This document shows positions 42,766 to 50,814 of a stretch of DNA of 57,248 bases, piece by piece. Below the pieces are notes generated by a model. That model saw only the letters and a list, made by a program, of their open reading frames with translations. It had not been told where the DNA came from and did not search any database. The stretch's first letter is position 1, and each line of letters begins with the position of its first letter. The DNA is from JBBQKI01 sp038326725 (GTDB lineage Bacteria > Bacteroidota > Bacteroidia > Flavobacteriales > Flavobacteriaceae), in the NCBI GenBank assembly GCA_038326725.1, contig JBBQKI010000015.1, positions 1 through 57,248 on the forward strand. The letters run 5' to 3'. A program made the translations under genes and the position numbers.

Positions 42766-44160
42766 ATGTCCGCCAAGAGCAGTATTCATTTTGACATTTC
42801 GGAGCGTAAGGTTTTGTTGCGAATCCTTGATATAGTATGTGTACTCTTGCTGCTTTATTTAGTGGGGATCGTTTTTAATTTTGATTATTTCCAGATAAAT
42901 TCTCAACACTGGGTATGGTCCATCGTTTTAGGGATTTACCTCACCATTTTCGCCACTATCTTTGAACTATACAACCTACAAAAAGCCAGTAGGATAGAAG
43001 TTGTGGTGAAAAACGTGATCCTGACTTCTTCGGTCACGGTCTTGTTTTATTTGCTTACCCCGTTCTATACCCCAACACTTCCTTCCAATCGGTTACAGAT
43101 TATTTATTTTTTCATTTCAATAAATATAGCCCTGCTAGCTTGGCGTTATGCCTATATTGTTTTGATTTCGGCCCCACGGTTTTTTAAAAGGGTCCTGCTG
43201 GTGGGGAATTCCTCCGATGTAAAAATAATTGTGGAATCCCTTCAAAAGTCGGATCCCAATTATAGGGTGGTTGGTTTTATAAATACGGGTGGGGACGAAT
43301 ATATTCCTTCGGAAGGGGAAACCTTCAAGGAATTTACCATGCACGAAATAGAAGCTGCCACGGAAGAATTCGCGATTTCCGAGATAGTAGTTGCTACCCC
43401 ACATTCCGAGGGCATTACAACAGAACTCAACAACCTTTTAATTTTATTGTTGGAAAAAGGTATTGCCATCCGGGAATATACGCAGGTTTACGAGGAAATC
43501 AACCAAAGGGTTCCCGTGCACCATGTGGATAAGGATTTTTATCGGTATTTCCCCTTTAGCCGTAGCAATCAAAATAAACTCTACCTTTTCTTTCACCGAA
43601 TACTGGACCTCTTGTTGTCGATAATTGGGTTGGCTTTTGGACTGCTATTGCTCCCTTTCATATTTATAGCAAACCTTTTTGCCAATCGTGGGGCTTTGTT
43701 TTACACCCAAGAACGGGTGGGACGCAACGGGAAGGTTTTTAAAATATTCAAATTGAGAAGCATGGTGTCCGATGCCGAAAAGGGAGGCGCACAATACGCA
43801 GCGCAAAAGGATATTCGGGTTACTCGGTTCGGGAAGTTTTTAAGGAAATCGCGTTTTGATGAAATCCCCCAGTTCATGAATGTTATAAAAGGGGAGATGA
43901 GCGTTATTGGCCCCCGCCCCGAACGGCCCATATTTGTAAAAGAGCTTTCGCAAAAAATACCTTTTTATGAAATCCGCCATTTAGTAAAACCCGGGGTAAC
44001 GGGCTGGGCACAGGTTAATGCTAAATACGGCACAACGCAAGAGGATTCCCTTGTAAAACTGCAATATGATTTATATTATATAAAGCACCGCAGCTTGTTT
44101 TTGGATATCACCATTATTATCAAAACATTGAGCACCATCGTTTTTTTCAGAGGAACTTAA
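42766..44160 (+). CDS. Initiating undecaprenyl-phosphate sugar-phosphate transferase, WbaP/WcaJ-like
   Basis: Transfers the first sugar phosphate onto undecaprenyl phosphate. The 464-residue protein has about four N-terminal membrane helices, a cytoplasmic nucleotide-binding-like domain (RVLLVGNSSDVKIIVESL, about 144-161), a re-entrant hydrophobic segment near residue 285, and the C-terminal catalytic domain: FKIFKLRSM, then RFGKFLRKSRFDEIPQFMNVIKGEMSVIGPRPERP and KPGVTGWAQVNAKYG, all diagnostic. It is the last gene of the locus; the next gene is convergent. Its position at the end is usual in flavobacterial capsule loci. Confidence 0.94.
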   Translation: MSAKSSIHFDISERKVLLRILDIVCVLLLLYLVGIVFNFDYFQINSQHWVWSIVLGIYLTIFATIFELYNLQKASRIEVVVKNVILTSSVTVLFYLLTPFYTPTLPSNRLQIIYFFISINIALLAWRYAYIVLISAPRFFKRVLLVGNSSDVKIIVESLQKSDPNYRVVGFINTGGDEYIPSEGETFKEFTMHEIEAATEEFAISEIVVATPHSEGITTELNNLLILLLEKGIAIREYTQVYEEINQRVPVHHVDKDFYRYFPFSRSNQNKLYLFFHRILDLLLSIIGLAFGLLLLPFIFIANLFANRGALFYTQERVGRNGKVFKIFKLRSMVSDAEKGGAQYAAQKDIRVTRFGKFLRKSRFDEIPQFMNVIKGEMSVIGPRPERPIFVKELSQKIPFYEIRHLVKPGVTGWAQVNAKYGTTQEDSLVKLQYDLYYIKHRSLFLDITIIIKTLSTIVFFRGT

Positions 44161-44161
44161 G

Positions 44162-44319
44162 GTTAACGATTGAAGATTAACGATGTATGATTTTTATCCA
44201 TTAATGCTTAATGCTAGTTCTATTTAAGATATTTACTACCCACTACCCACTACCCACTACCCACTACCCACTACCCACTACCCACTACCCACTACCAACT
44301 ACCACTGAACACTGCCACT
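44162..44319. repeat. Heptamer tracts between convergent genes, with eight perfect CTACCCA units
   Basis: From the first base after the transferase stop: GTTAACG, ATTGAAG, ATTAACG, ATGTATG (44162-44189); TTAATGC twice (44201-44214); then CTACCCA exactly eight times (44236-44291), drifting to CTACCAA, CTACCAC, TGAACAC, TGCCACT. Further units (GACTAAA, GACTACC) lie at 44359-44372, inside the end of the DUF4105 gene region. Confidence 0.92.
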
Positions 44320-44360
44320 GCAAACTCCTCCTCCTCCTAACCCCCACTACCCACTACCGA

Positions 44361-45548
44361 CTAAAGACTACCAACTGATTTCAGCCTAAAGCTCAAAAAA
44401 ACATAGCGCACCGCAAGTGCAATGAACAAAGGCACCAAGCCTATCGTAAATGACTGGACGCCCAGCACCCAGTGTATTAAAAGAAAGACCAACAGGATAA
44501 AAAGTAACTTGGCATAGCTTGCAAGCCAGGGTTTTGGGTTTTTCCTGAAAATGGCAAATATGAAAAACAGCGAAATTGGAAAGGCCCAAAACAGGTTGTT
44601 ATTATTTGCAGTGGCCGTGTGGTCCGTGGCAAACCAAAGGAACAAAAGCAAAAAACCGATACTTCCCGTAACCAAGAAAATGAGGAAATCCAATAACCGA
44701 TTGCGGGTGTTGTTTTTATAGTTTTTAAAAGTGATGAAAATAATCAGTAAACCCAGCACCCCAAAAACAAAGAGGGGGCTTAAAAAGAAACTGCGCGCTG
44801 CTTCGGTTTTAGTGTTTTCAAAAAGAAACACATCTTTCTTCACCAGTTTTTCTTCAGTATTATTACGGGAAACCGTAGCATTTTCCGCTCCTTCATAAAT
44901 GTAATCTGGCAAGAACTGGTATTCGATTGGTTTTGCTTTACGGTCTATCACCGCACCCAAGGCCACGTCTATCACCAAACTTCCCCAACTGTTTGCGTTT
45001 AGGTTTTTTGCGATCAATTCACGAAAGGTATACTCTTCGGTGATATGATCGTCATGGTAAGTGAGTTTTTCGCCCAGAACTTCTTTTAAAACATCCCTTA
45101 TTTTGGTGGCACAGTTGTCATAAAAGAAATCGTATTTGTACTTTTTGTTTTCGGGAAGGGAATTGTTCCAAAGAAAATCGGACAGTTGCTGCTTTTCCGA
45201 AAAGGTGAGATTCAGGGTTTGCTCTTTAATCCAGCGGTTTTGCCTAACATAGGTTTCGTAAAAGGGTTGGTAATAGCTTACGCCAAGTTCATAAAGTAAT
45301 TTCCCCTGAGCAAATTTTGTATAGAAATTGGGGGTGTCAAAATCGTAAACCCCATAATTAAACACCACATCAAAACCATTTTGGGAATCTTTTATCCGGA
45401 AAGCGGAATGCCCAAACTTATCATATAGTTGCGCTCCGGGTCCAATGGTGAGGACACTTATTTCCGCGGCTTCCGAAAGTGTGAAATCCTGCGCCGTGGT
45501 TGTGATGCCGATGGTGAGGAATAAGAAAAGAAGGTATTTTTTTATCAC
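44361..45548 (-). CDS. DUF4105 / Lnb-type lipoprotein N-acyltransferase-domain protein
   Basis: A 395-residue envelope protein: signal peptide (about 1-19, ending TTTAQ), periplasmic domain with TIGPGAQLYDKFGHSAFRI (about 36-54), the YDNCATKIRDVL block (about 143-154) with a Cys likely at the active site, and four C-terminal hydrophobic helices. PF13387 was formerly DUF4105 and is now linked to Lnb, the Bacteroides enzyme that N-acylates lipoproteins; that assignment to this homolog is by family only. The start is GTG (45548), followed upstream by a heptamer tract. It is followed on the minus strand by the convergent gap and preceded by the PorV/PorQ gene. Confidence 0.82.
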   Translation of the reverse strand: MIKKYLLFLFLTIGITTTAQDFTLSEAAEISVLTIGPGAQLYDKFGHSAFRIKDSQNGFDVVFNYGVYDFDTPNFYTKFAQGKLLYELGVSYYQPFYETYVRQNRWIKEQTLNLTFSEKQQLSDFLWNNSLPENKKYKYDFFYDNCATKIRDVLKEVLGEKLTYHDDHITEEYTFRELIAKNLNANSWGSLVIDVALGAVIDRKAKPIEYQFLPDYIYEGAENATVSRNNTEEKLVKKDVFLFENTKTEAARSFFLSPLFVFGVLGLLIIFITFKNYKNNTRNRLLDFLIFLVTGSIGFLLLFLWFATDHTATANNNNLFWAFPISLFFIFAIFRKNPKPWLASYAKLLFILLVFLLIHWVLGVQSFTIGLVPLFIALAVRYVFLSFRLKSVGSL

Positions 45549-45555
45549 AGAAATA

Positions 45556-45604
45556 GTATTGAGTATTGAGTAGTGAGTATTGAAAATTTAGTGATTAGTA
45601 TTAA
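45556..45604. repeat. Heptamer tract upstream of the DUF4105 gene
   Basis: Seven in-phase units: GTATTGA, GTATTGA, GTAGTGA, GTATTGA, AAATTTA, GTGATTA, GTATTAA, starting eight bases from the GTG start codon. Confidence 0.88.
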
Positions 45605-45645
45605 ATATTTATAGTTTTATAGTTAGTGTAAAATTCAGTTATTTT

Positions 45646-45666
45646 CCATCAACCATCAACCATCAA
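45646..45666. repeat. Three CCATCAA heptamers at a gene end
   Basis: Exact CCATCAA three times, ending four bases before the stop codon of the PorV/PorQ gene (45671). Same unit as at 13438. Confidence 0.85.
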
Positions 45667-45670
45667 CCGT

Positions 45671-46765
45671 TTACCTAAAAATGTTCAAATCCAATTTCAA
45701 GGAAAACACGTTGGAATACAAGGCTACACTTTGGTCGCCAATATCCGTTAGCGCATAGTCCACCTGTATGCCCTTATATTTAAAACCAACGCCTATATTG
45801 GGTTGAAACCCCACGGCATCGTTACCATCCAATTGCTCCAGGTTTTGAAAATTGCCAACCCCGCCGCGAACAAAAACCATATCAATATAACCGAATTCCA
45901 GTCCCAAAGCTGGCGTCATGCTGGTAAAAGAGGATGAAACTATATCATTGGTTTGCGCAAAACGGAAGTTCAAATCCACTTCCGCAAGCAAGGTATAGTC
46001 GTAACGATAAACAAATTTCCGTGCCATCCCGAACTGAAGTTTCGGAATAGTGATTTCGGTGGTTTCTGGCAATTCCTGATTTTGCCCTTCAACAGCATTT
46101 TGTATAGTGGCAAACTCCTCTTCATCAATGGCCCAAGCATTGAAAGTTGTGGTAATATCGCGTGCCATAAGCCCGAATTTCCAATTTCCCTTTCCAAACT
46201 GAATGCCCGCATCCAAACCAAAACCCCAAGAAGAAGCGAAATCCCCAATAATACGGCGAATCACCTTAGCGTTCACGCCAATGTTCAAACCGTCCAAAGG
46301 AAGTTTTCGTGCATAGGAAAAAGTTACCCCATAATCGGCAGTGGAAAAAAGACTGATCCGGTTATAATTAATATTTCCTTGATCGTCAATTAATTGGGTA
46401 GTGTTCAAAATATCGTCCACCCCAAAGCGGATGATTGAAAGTGCCACAGCGCTTTTGTCGTCAAGCGGCATTGCAAAAGCGGCATAGTCGTAATTTGCGA
46501 TATTTGCAAAGTAGGCGGCATGCATCAACGAAATCTGTTTGTCCTCCAAATGCACAAGTCCGGCGGGGTTCCAATAACCCGAGTTTACATCGGCAGTGGA
46601 GGCCGTAACGGCGTTGGACATTCCAAAAGCTGCGGCATCAACGCCTATGTTCATAAATTCGTTGGAATATTTCCGAACGGTTTGGGAATTGGCAGTGAAG
46701 GAAATGAGGATTAAAACAAAAAATAGTTTCTTTTTCAAGTTTAAAAATTTGGGCAAATATCTCAT
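45671..46765 (-). CDS. PorV/PorQ family outer-membrane beta-barrel protein
   Basis: A 364-residue protein with a signal peptide (hydrophobic core about 14-25, cut after NSQ) and alternating aromatic/hydrophobic strands. The N-terminal block YSNEFMNIGVDAAAFGMSNAV followed by SGYWNPAGL is the PorV/PorQ (FadL-like) family signature; these proteins take part in or resemble parts of the type IX secretion system. C-terminus ends in an aromatic strand (VFSLKLDLNIFR). ATG start. It is divergent from the phosphatidyltransferase gene. Whether it is PorQ, PorV or a separate paralog cannot be told without alignment. Confidence 0.85.
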   Translation of the reverse strand: MRYLPKFLNLKKKLFFVLILISFTANSQTVRKYSNEFMNIGVDAAAFGMSNAVTASTADVNSGYWNPAGLVHLEDKQISLMHAAYFANIANYDYAAFAMPLDDKSAVALSIIRFGVDDILNTTQLIDDQGNINYNRISLFSTADYGVTFSYARKLPLDGLNIGVNAKVIRRIIGDFASSWGFGLDAGIQFGKGNWKFGLMARDITTTFNAWAIDEEEFATIQNAVEGQNQELPETTEITIPKLQFGMARKFVYRYDYTLLAEVDLNFRFAQTNDIVSSSFTSMTPALGLEFGYIDMVFVRGGVGNFQNLEQLDGNDAVGFQPNIGVGFKYKGIQVDYALTDIGDQSVALYSNVFSLKLDLNIFR

Positions 46766-46865
46766 TATTTTACAGAATACTTAACTTTAAATTCCAGCAC
46801 ATATTGTGTTTTCATGGGGCTGGTGATAAATACTTTCCTATTTTTACAGGCAAACACCTTTAACC

Positions 46866-47630
46866 ATGATTAAACACGTACCCAACATCATTACCTCGCT
46901 GAACATCCTTTGCGGGTGCATCGCTATACTTTTTGCCGTGTCTGGCGATTTGGCAACGGCGGCTTTCTTTGTTTTTCTGGGAATTTTCCTGGATTTTTTT
47001 GACGGTCTTGCTGCCCGTTTGTTAAATGCACAAAGCGAAATTGGTTTGCAGTTGGATTCTTTGGCAGATGTTATTACCAGCGGTGTTGTGCCGGGCATCG
47101 TCATGTTTCAATTGTTAAACGAAGCTTTATTTGGCACTACAAAAACCATGGCCGAAACTTTTTCCGGGGAAATATGGAACGAGGGGATATTGCATTTTGT
47201 TCCCTTAATTGGACTTTTGATAACCGTGGCTTCCGCTTACAGATTGGCAAAATTCAATGTGGACGAACGCCAGACTAGCGATTTCTTTGGGCTGCCAACT
47301 CCCGCAAATGCGCTGTTGATTTTAAGTTTGCCGTTAATATTGATTTATCAACCTTCGGATATTGCAGAAAATATTCTCCTTAATCCTTGGGTTTTAATTG
47401 GCTTGACTTTTTTAAGCTGCTATTTATTGAATGCAGAAATCCGGCTTTTTGCTTTAAAATTTAAAACGTGGGGTTTTAAGAGCAACGCTATGAGATATAT
47501 TTTTTTAGGGCTTTGCGTATTGCTTTTTGTTACCCTGAAATTTATGGCAATTCCTTTTATAATTGTACTTTATGTGCTGTTGTCGATAGTAGGAAACAAG
47601 AAAAATTACAAGAATTCTAAAAAAGAATAA
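46866..47630 (+). CDS. pssA: CDP-alcohol phosphatidyltransferase (phosphatidylserine synthase-like)
   Basis: Inner-membrane enzyme that joins CDP-diacylglycerol to an alcohol, most likely serine. The 254-residue protein has the complete signature D46-G47-x2-A-R51-x8-G60-x3-D64-x3-D68 and about seven membrane helices. N-terminal start KHVPNIITSLNILCGCIAI is like that of bacterial PssA type II. ATG start; the gene is divergent from PorV/PorQ and convergent with lptB. Phosphatidylserine is the expected product because flavobacteria contain phosphatidylethanolamine, but this is inference. Confidence 0.88.
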   Translation: MIKHVPNIITSLNILCGCIAILFAVSGDLATAAFFVFLGIFLDFFDGLAARLLNAQSEIGLQLDSLADVITSGVVPGIVMFQLLNEALFGTTKTMAETFSGEIWNEGILHFVPLIGLLITVASAYRLAKFNVDERQTSDFFGLPTPANALLILSLPLILIYQPSDIAENILLNPWVLIGLTFLSCYLLNAEIRLFALKFKTWGFKSNAMRYIFLGLCVLLFVTLKFMAIPFIIVLYVLLSIVGNKKNYKNSKKE

Positions 47631-47658
47631 ATCTGATTTAAAAGATTATTTAGAAAAG

Positions 47659-48399
47659 TTAAACTATTATTTTCTTTTTCCTCAATTCAAAATTCTGCCC
47701 CAAATACACTTTCCGAACCATTTCGTCCGCAGCAAGTTCTTCGGGGACGCCGTGTTTTAAAATGCTTCCCTCAAACATTAGATAGGTACGATCGGTAATG
47801 GCTAGTGTTTCCTGCACATTATGATCGGTAATTAGAATACCGATATTCTTGCTGCTCAATTGCGCCACAATGCGCTGAATGTCTTCTACCGCAACCGGAT
47901 CTACTCCCGCAAAAGGTTCGTCCAGCAAAATGAAGTGTGGATCTGTGGCAAGGGCACGGGCTATTTCCGTCCTTCGGCGCTCGCCCCCGCTCAGAAGGTC
48001 GCCACGGTTTTTGCGGATATGGCCGAGACCAAATTCTTCGATAAGCGATTCCATTTTGGCGCGTTGCTCTTTTTTGGAAAGTTTTGTTAGTTGAAGCACG
48101 CTCAAGATATTGTCCTCTACGCTGAGTTTCCGGAACACCGAAGCTTCCTGGGCCAAATAGCCAATGCCATTTTGGGCGCGTTTGTACATAGGATATTTTG
48201 TGATCTCCGTATTTTCAAGGAAAATTTTACCGCCGTTGGGTTTTATCAGCCCTACAATCATATAGAAGGAAGTGGTTTTCCCGGCGCCATTCGGACCGAG
48301 CAAGCCCACGATTTCTCCTTGATTTACTTCCACGGATATCCCTTTCACCACCTTTCGGCCTTTATAGGATTTCATAAGGTTTTCGGCCTTTAGCTTCAT
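47659..48399 (-). CDS. lptB: LPS export ABC transporter ATPase LptB
   Basis: ATPase of the LptB2FG complex that extracts LPS from the inner membrane. The 246-residue protein has Walker A GPNGAGKTT (about 34-42), Q-loop YLAQEASVFRKLSVEDNI, signature LSGGERRRTEIARAL (about 139-153), Walker B FILLDEPFAGVDP and ITDHNVQETL with the switch His; the last four are strongly LptB-like. ATG start. It lies beside the AhpD-like, tatC and kpsF genes in the order usual for flavobacteria. Confidence 0.94.
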   Translation of the reverse strand: MKLKAENLMKSYKGRKVVKGISVEVNQGEIVGLLGPNGAGKTTSFYMIVGLIKPNGGKIFLENTEITKYPMYKRAQNGIGYLAQEASVFRKLSVEDNILSVLQLTKLSKKEQRAKMESLIEEFGLGHIRKNRGDLLSGGERRRTEIARALATDPHFILLDEPFAGVDPVAVEDIQRIVAQLSSKNIGILITDHNVQETLAITDRTYLMFEGSILKHGVPEELAADEMVRKVYLGQNFELRKKKIIV

Positions 48400-48460
48400 T
48401 TAAAATATTGTTTCAGAAGTGAAAACGTTAAATATACTCTTTAATTTCCCGCGATAATAA

Positions 48461-48814
48461 TTAGCTTTTATTTTCTTCCAGCACTTCCCAGTATTCAAAA
48501 GCCCTTCGTAAGTGCGGGACAACGATGGTGCCACCTATCAATAGCGAAATACCCATAGCTTCCACTACTTCTTCTTTGGTGAGACCAAGTTTGTGGCATT
48601 CTTCCAAATGGTAGCGGACGCAATCATCGCAACGCAAAACGAGGGAATTTCCCAAGCCCAAAAGTTCTTTTGTCTTTTTAGGCAAAACCCCTTCCATATA
48701 GGCATTGGTATCCAAATTGAACATTCGCTTGATGAGCTTGTTGTTATCCTCAAGCAGTTTTGCGTTCATTTTTGAACGGTACGCATTAAAATCTTCAACG
48801 GTGTTATTTGGCAT
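48461..48814 (-). CDS. Carboxymuconolactone decarboxylase / AhpD-like protein
   Basis: A 117-residue helical protein with the redox motif C62-x2-C65-x3-H69 (RCDDCVRYHLEECHKLG region), as in AhpD-type disulfide reductases. The middle hydrophobic part MGISLLIGGTIVVPHLRRA is family-typical. It overlaps the end of tatC by 11 bases. A role in peroxide or thiol redox defence is implied by family; the real partner is unknown. Confidence 0.88.
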   Translation of the reverse strand: MPNNTVEDFNAYRSKMNAKLLEDNNKLIKRMFNLDTNAYMEGVLPKKTKELLGLGNSLVLRCDDCVRYHLEECHKLGLTKEEVVEAMGISLLIGGTIVVPHLRRAFEYWEVLEENKS

Positions 48815-49643
48815 TGGCTAATTCTTTTTTCTTTTGGTTTTTAATTACCCTTCTTGAAATAATAATACTTAATTCATATAAGAGAAGAATAGGGATAGAC
48901 ACAATTATCTGACTTGCAACATCGGGCGGGGTGATGATGGCGGAAAGCATCAACACTACGATTAGGGAATATTTGCGGTATTTTATCAAAAATTCCGGTG
49001 TTACCAAACCAACCTTGGTTAAAATATAAATTAGGATAGGAAGTTCAAAAATGAGCCCGCAGGCCAATACAGAGGTTTTTAAAAGGGAGATATAACTGTC
49101 TAAGTCGAACTCGTTCAATACCTGCTCGCTTACTTGATAGCTTCCCAAAAAGTTAAGGGAAAGTGGAGTGATTACATAATATCCAAACAACACCCCTACA
49201 AAGAACAATAAAGAAGCAACTAAAATGAAACCCTGACTGTGGTTGCGCTCGTTTTCTTTTAGTCCGGGGCTTATGAATTTCCAAAATTCATAGAGTACAT
49301 AAGGGAATGCGGCAATGATGCCCACGGTAATCGATGTCCAAATGTGCGCGGAAAACTGACCGGACATGGTTCGACTTTGTACGGTGAAGGGCAACTCCGT
49401 GAAACAAAAAAGATCGATTCCAATAGGGCCTAAAATTTTACAGAAAATCTTATAGGTAGGGAAATCGGCGCTTTTGGGGCCGAAGATCAAGGTGTCAAAA
49501 ATGAAATCCTTGGCAATGAACGCGGCAAAACCCAAAATTACAACCGCCAATGTTGAGCGGATCAAATGCCACCGCAACTCTTCCAAATGGTCCAAAAAGG
49601 ACATTTCAGCCTCGGGCGAGGCACTTTTTTTACTTTTAAACAT
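48804..49643 (-). CDS. tatC: Twin-arginine translocase subunit TatC
   Basis: Core receptor of the Tat pathway for folded proteins. The 279-residue protein has six hydrophobic helices and the family landmarks SFLDHLEELRWHLIRS (about 15-30), FPYVLYEFWKFISPGLKENER, GFILVASLLFFVGVLFGYYVITPLSLNFL, and the C-terminal FRKYSLIVVLMLSAIITPPD type block (KYRKYSLIVVLMLSAIITPPDV). The ATG at 49643 overlaps the kpsF stop (TGATG), so an upstream TTG (49646) is not needed. No tatA gene is in the window. Confidence 0.95.
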   Translation of the reverse strand: MFKSKKSASPEAEMSFLDHLEELRWHLIRSTLAVVILGFAAFIAKDFIFDTLIFGPKSADFPTYKIFCKILGPIGIDLFCFTELPFTVQSRTMSGQFSAHIWTSITVGIIAAFPYVLYEFWKFISPGLKENERNHSQGFILVASLLFFVGVLFGYYVITPLSLNFLGSYQVSEQVLNEFDLDSYISLLKTSVLACGLIFELPILIYILTKVGLVTPEFLIKYRKYSLIVVLMLSAIITPPDVASQIIVSIPILLLYELSIIISRRVIKNQKKKELANAK

Positions 49644-50605
49644 CAAATTATTCCTTCTTTAGTAAGATTGTGTATATGAACTACTCCGCTGTAAATTCCG
49701 TTTTTTTCGGCCAATATCTGAGTGATTCCGTGGATGTCCATCATTTCCATCGCTTCCACGGCCATGGCATCGTTGTCTATTTTTTTTGGGTTGTGGCTCA
49801 TAATATCCTTTGCGGTAAGCCCGGTAAAGGAATCGGTTTTAGTAAGCATCCTTCTCAAATCGCCATCGGTGATAATACCTACAATTTTATTATTCTCCAC
49901 AACGGCAGTTACGCCAAGCATTTTTCGGGTAATTTCCACGATTACATTTTTAACATCGGTATCCAAAGTAACTTGCGGTTTTTCATTCAAGGAGGTAAGA
50001 TCGCTCACCCGAAGGTATAGTTTTTTCCCCAAGGAACCCCCGGGGTGGAATTTCGCAAAATCCTTACTTGAAAAACCACGCAAATCCAACAAGCACATTG
50101 CCAAGGCATCGCCAATGACCAATTGGGCGGTGGTGCTAGTGGTGGGTGCAAGATTGTTTGGGCAAGCTTCTTTTTCAACATAGGCGTGTAAAATATAATC
50201 GGCTTGTTTTCCCAAAAAGGAATCGCGGTTGGAAGTAATTGCAATCAGTTTATTGTTTATTGATTTTATGAGCGGCACCAAAACTTTTATTTCGGAAGTA
50301 TCGCCACTTTTGGAAATGCAGATTACCGTATCGTTTTCCTGAATGGTGCCAAGGTCGCCGTGAATGGCATCGGCGGCATGCATAAATACAGAGGGTGTGC
50401 CGGTGGAATTAAACGTTGCCACTATTTTTGTGGCGATATTTGCGCTTTTTCCGATCCCTGTAACAATGACCCTGCCCTTGGAATTAAAAATATATTCCAC
50501 AGCATCCGCAAATTCTTCATCAACAAGTTCTGCCAAATAGGCAATGGCTTTACTTTCAGTTTCAATGGTTTGTTTGGCTACAGAAATAATTTGTTTTTTA
50601 TTCAT
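49643..50605 (-). CDS. kpsF: Arabinose-5-phosphate isomerase, KpsF/GutQ family
   Basis: Makes arabinose 5-phosphate for Kdo, and so for LPS. The 320-residue protein has a SIS domain (about 35-170; VIVTGIGKSANIATKIVATFNSTGTPSVFMHAADAIHGDLG and CISKSGDTSEI) followed by two CBS domains (about 205-320). The His in HGDLG and the later PGGSLGKKL segment are those of the isomerase. ATG start. The stop overlaps tatC by one base. It is divergent from recQ with a 209-base gap containing two inverted repeats. Confidence 0.93.
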   Translation of the reverse strand: MNKKQIISVAKQTIETESKAIAYLAELVDEEFADAVEYIFNSKGRVIVTGIGKSANIATKIVATFNSTGTPSVFMHAADAIHGDLGTIQENDTVICISKSGDTSEIKVLVPLIKSINNKLIAITSNRDSFLGKQADYILHAYVEKEACPNNLAPTTSTTAQLVIGDALAMCLLDLRGFSSKDFAKFHPGGSLGKKLYLRVSDLTSLNEKPQVTLDTDVKNVIVEITRKMLGVTAVVENNKIVGIITDGDLRRMLTKTDSFTGLTAKDIMSHNPKKIDNDAMAVEAMEMMDIHGITQILAEKNGIYSGVVHIHNLTKEGII

Positions 50606-50715
50606 ACAAAATTTTAACTCTTTGGAATGGTTGCGACTATTGTGAAAATTAGTATATTTAGAATGAAAACTATAAATAACAATAAAAATTAATTCCCCTG
50701 ATACAATTTTTAGGA

Positions 50716-50739
50716 TGCAACCCCATTATAATGGTTGCA
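50716..50739. promoter_or_regulatory. Inverted repeat between kpsF and recQ, possible operator
   Basis: TGCAACC and GGTTGCA flank CATTATAATG, itself a palindrome; two extra C break perfect symmetry. Its symmetry and its position in a divergent promoter region fit a protein-binding site, but no regulator is known. Confidence 0.35.
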
Positions 50740-50741
50740 AA

Positions 50742-50773
50742 ATTACAATTGTTAGGTAGTAAAACAATGTAAT
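50742..50773. repeat. Second inverted repeat upstream of recQ
   Basis: ATTACAATTGTT (50742-50753) is nearly complementary to AACAATGTAAT (50763-50773), one base bulged, with a 9-base loop. It lies 42 bases before the GTG of recQ. Confidence 0.4.
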
Positions 50774-50814
50774 GTTTATTAAAACTGAAATTCATATCAA
50801 ATTAATTTAGCAGC

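Noticed and set aside
44236..44291. CTACCCA array considered as a CRISPR-like array
   Set aside because: Units are contiguous 7-mers without spacers and no cas genes are present.
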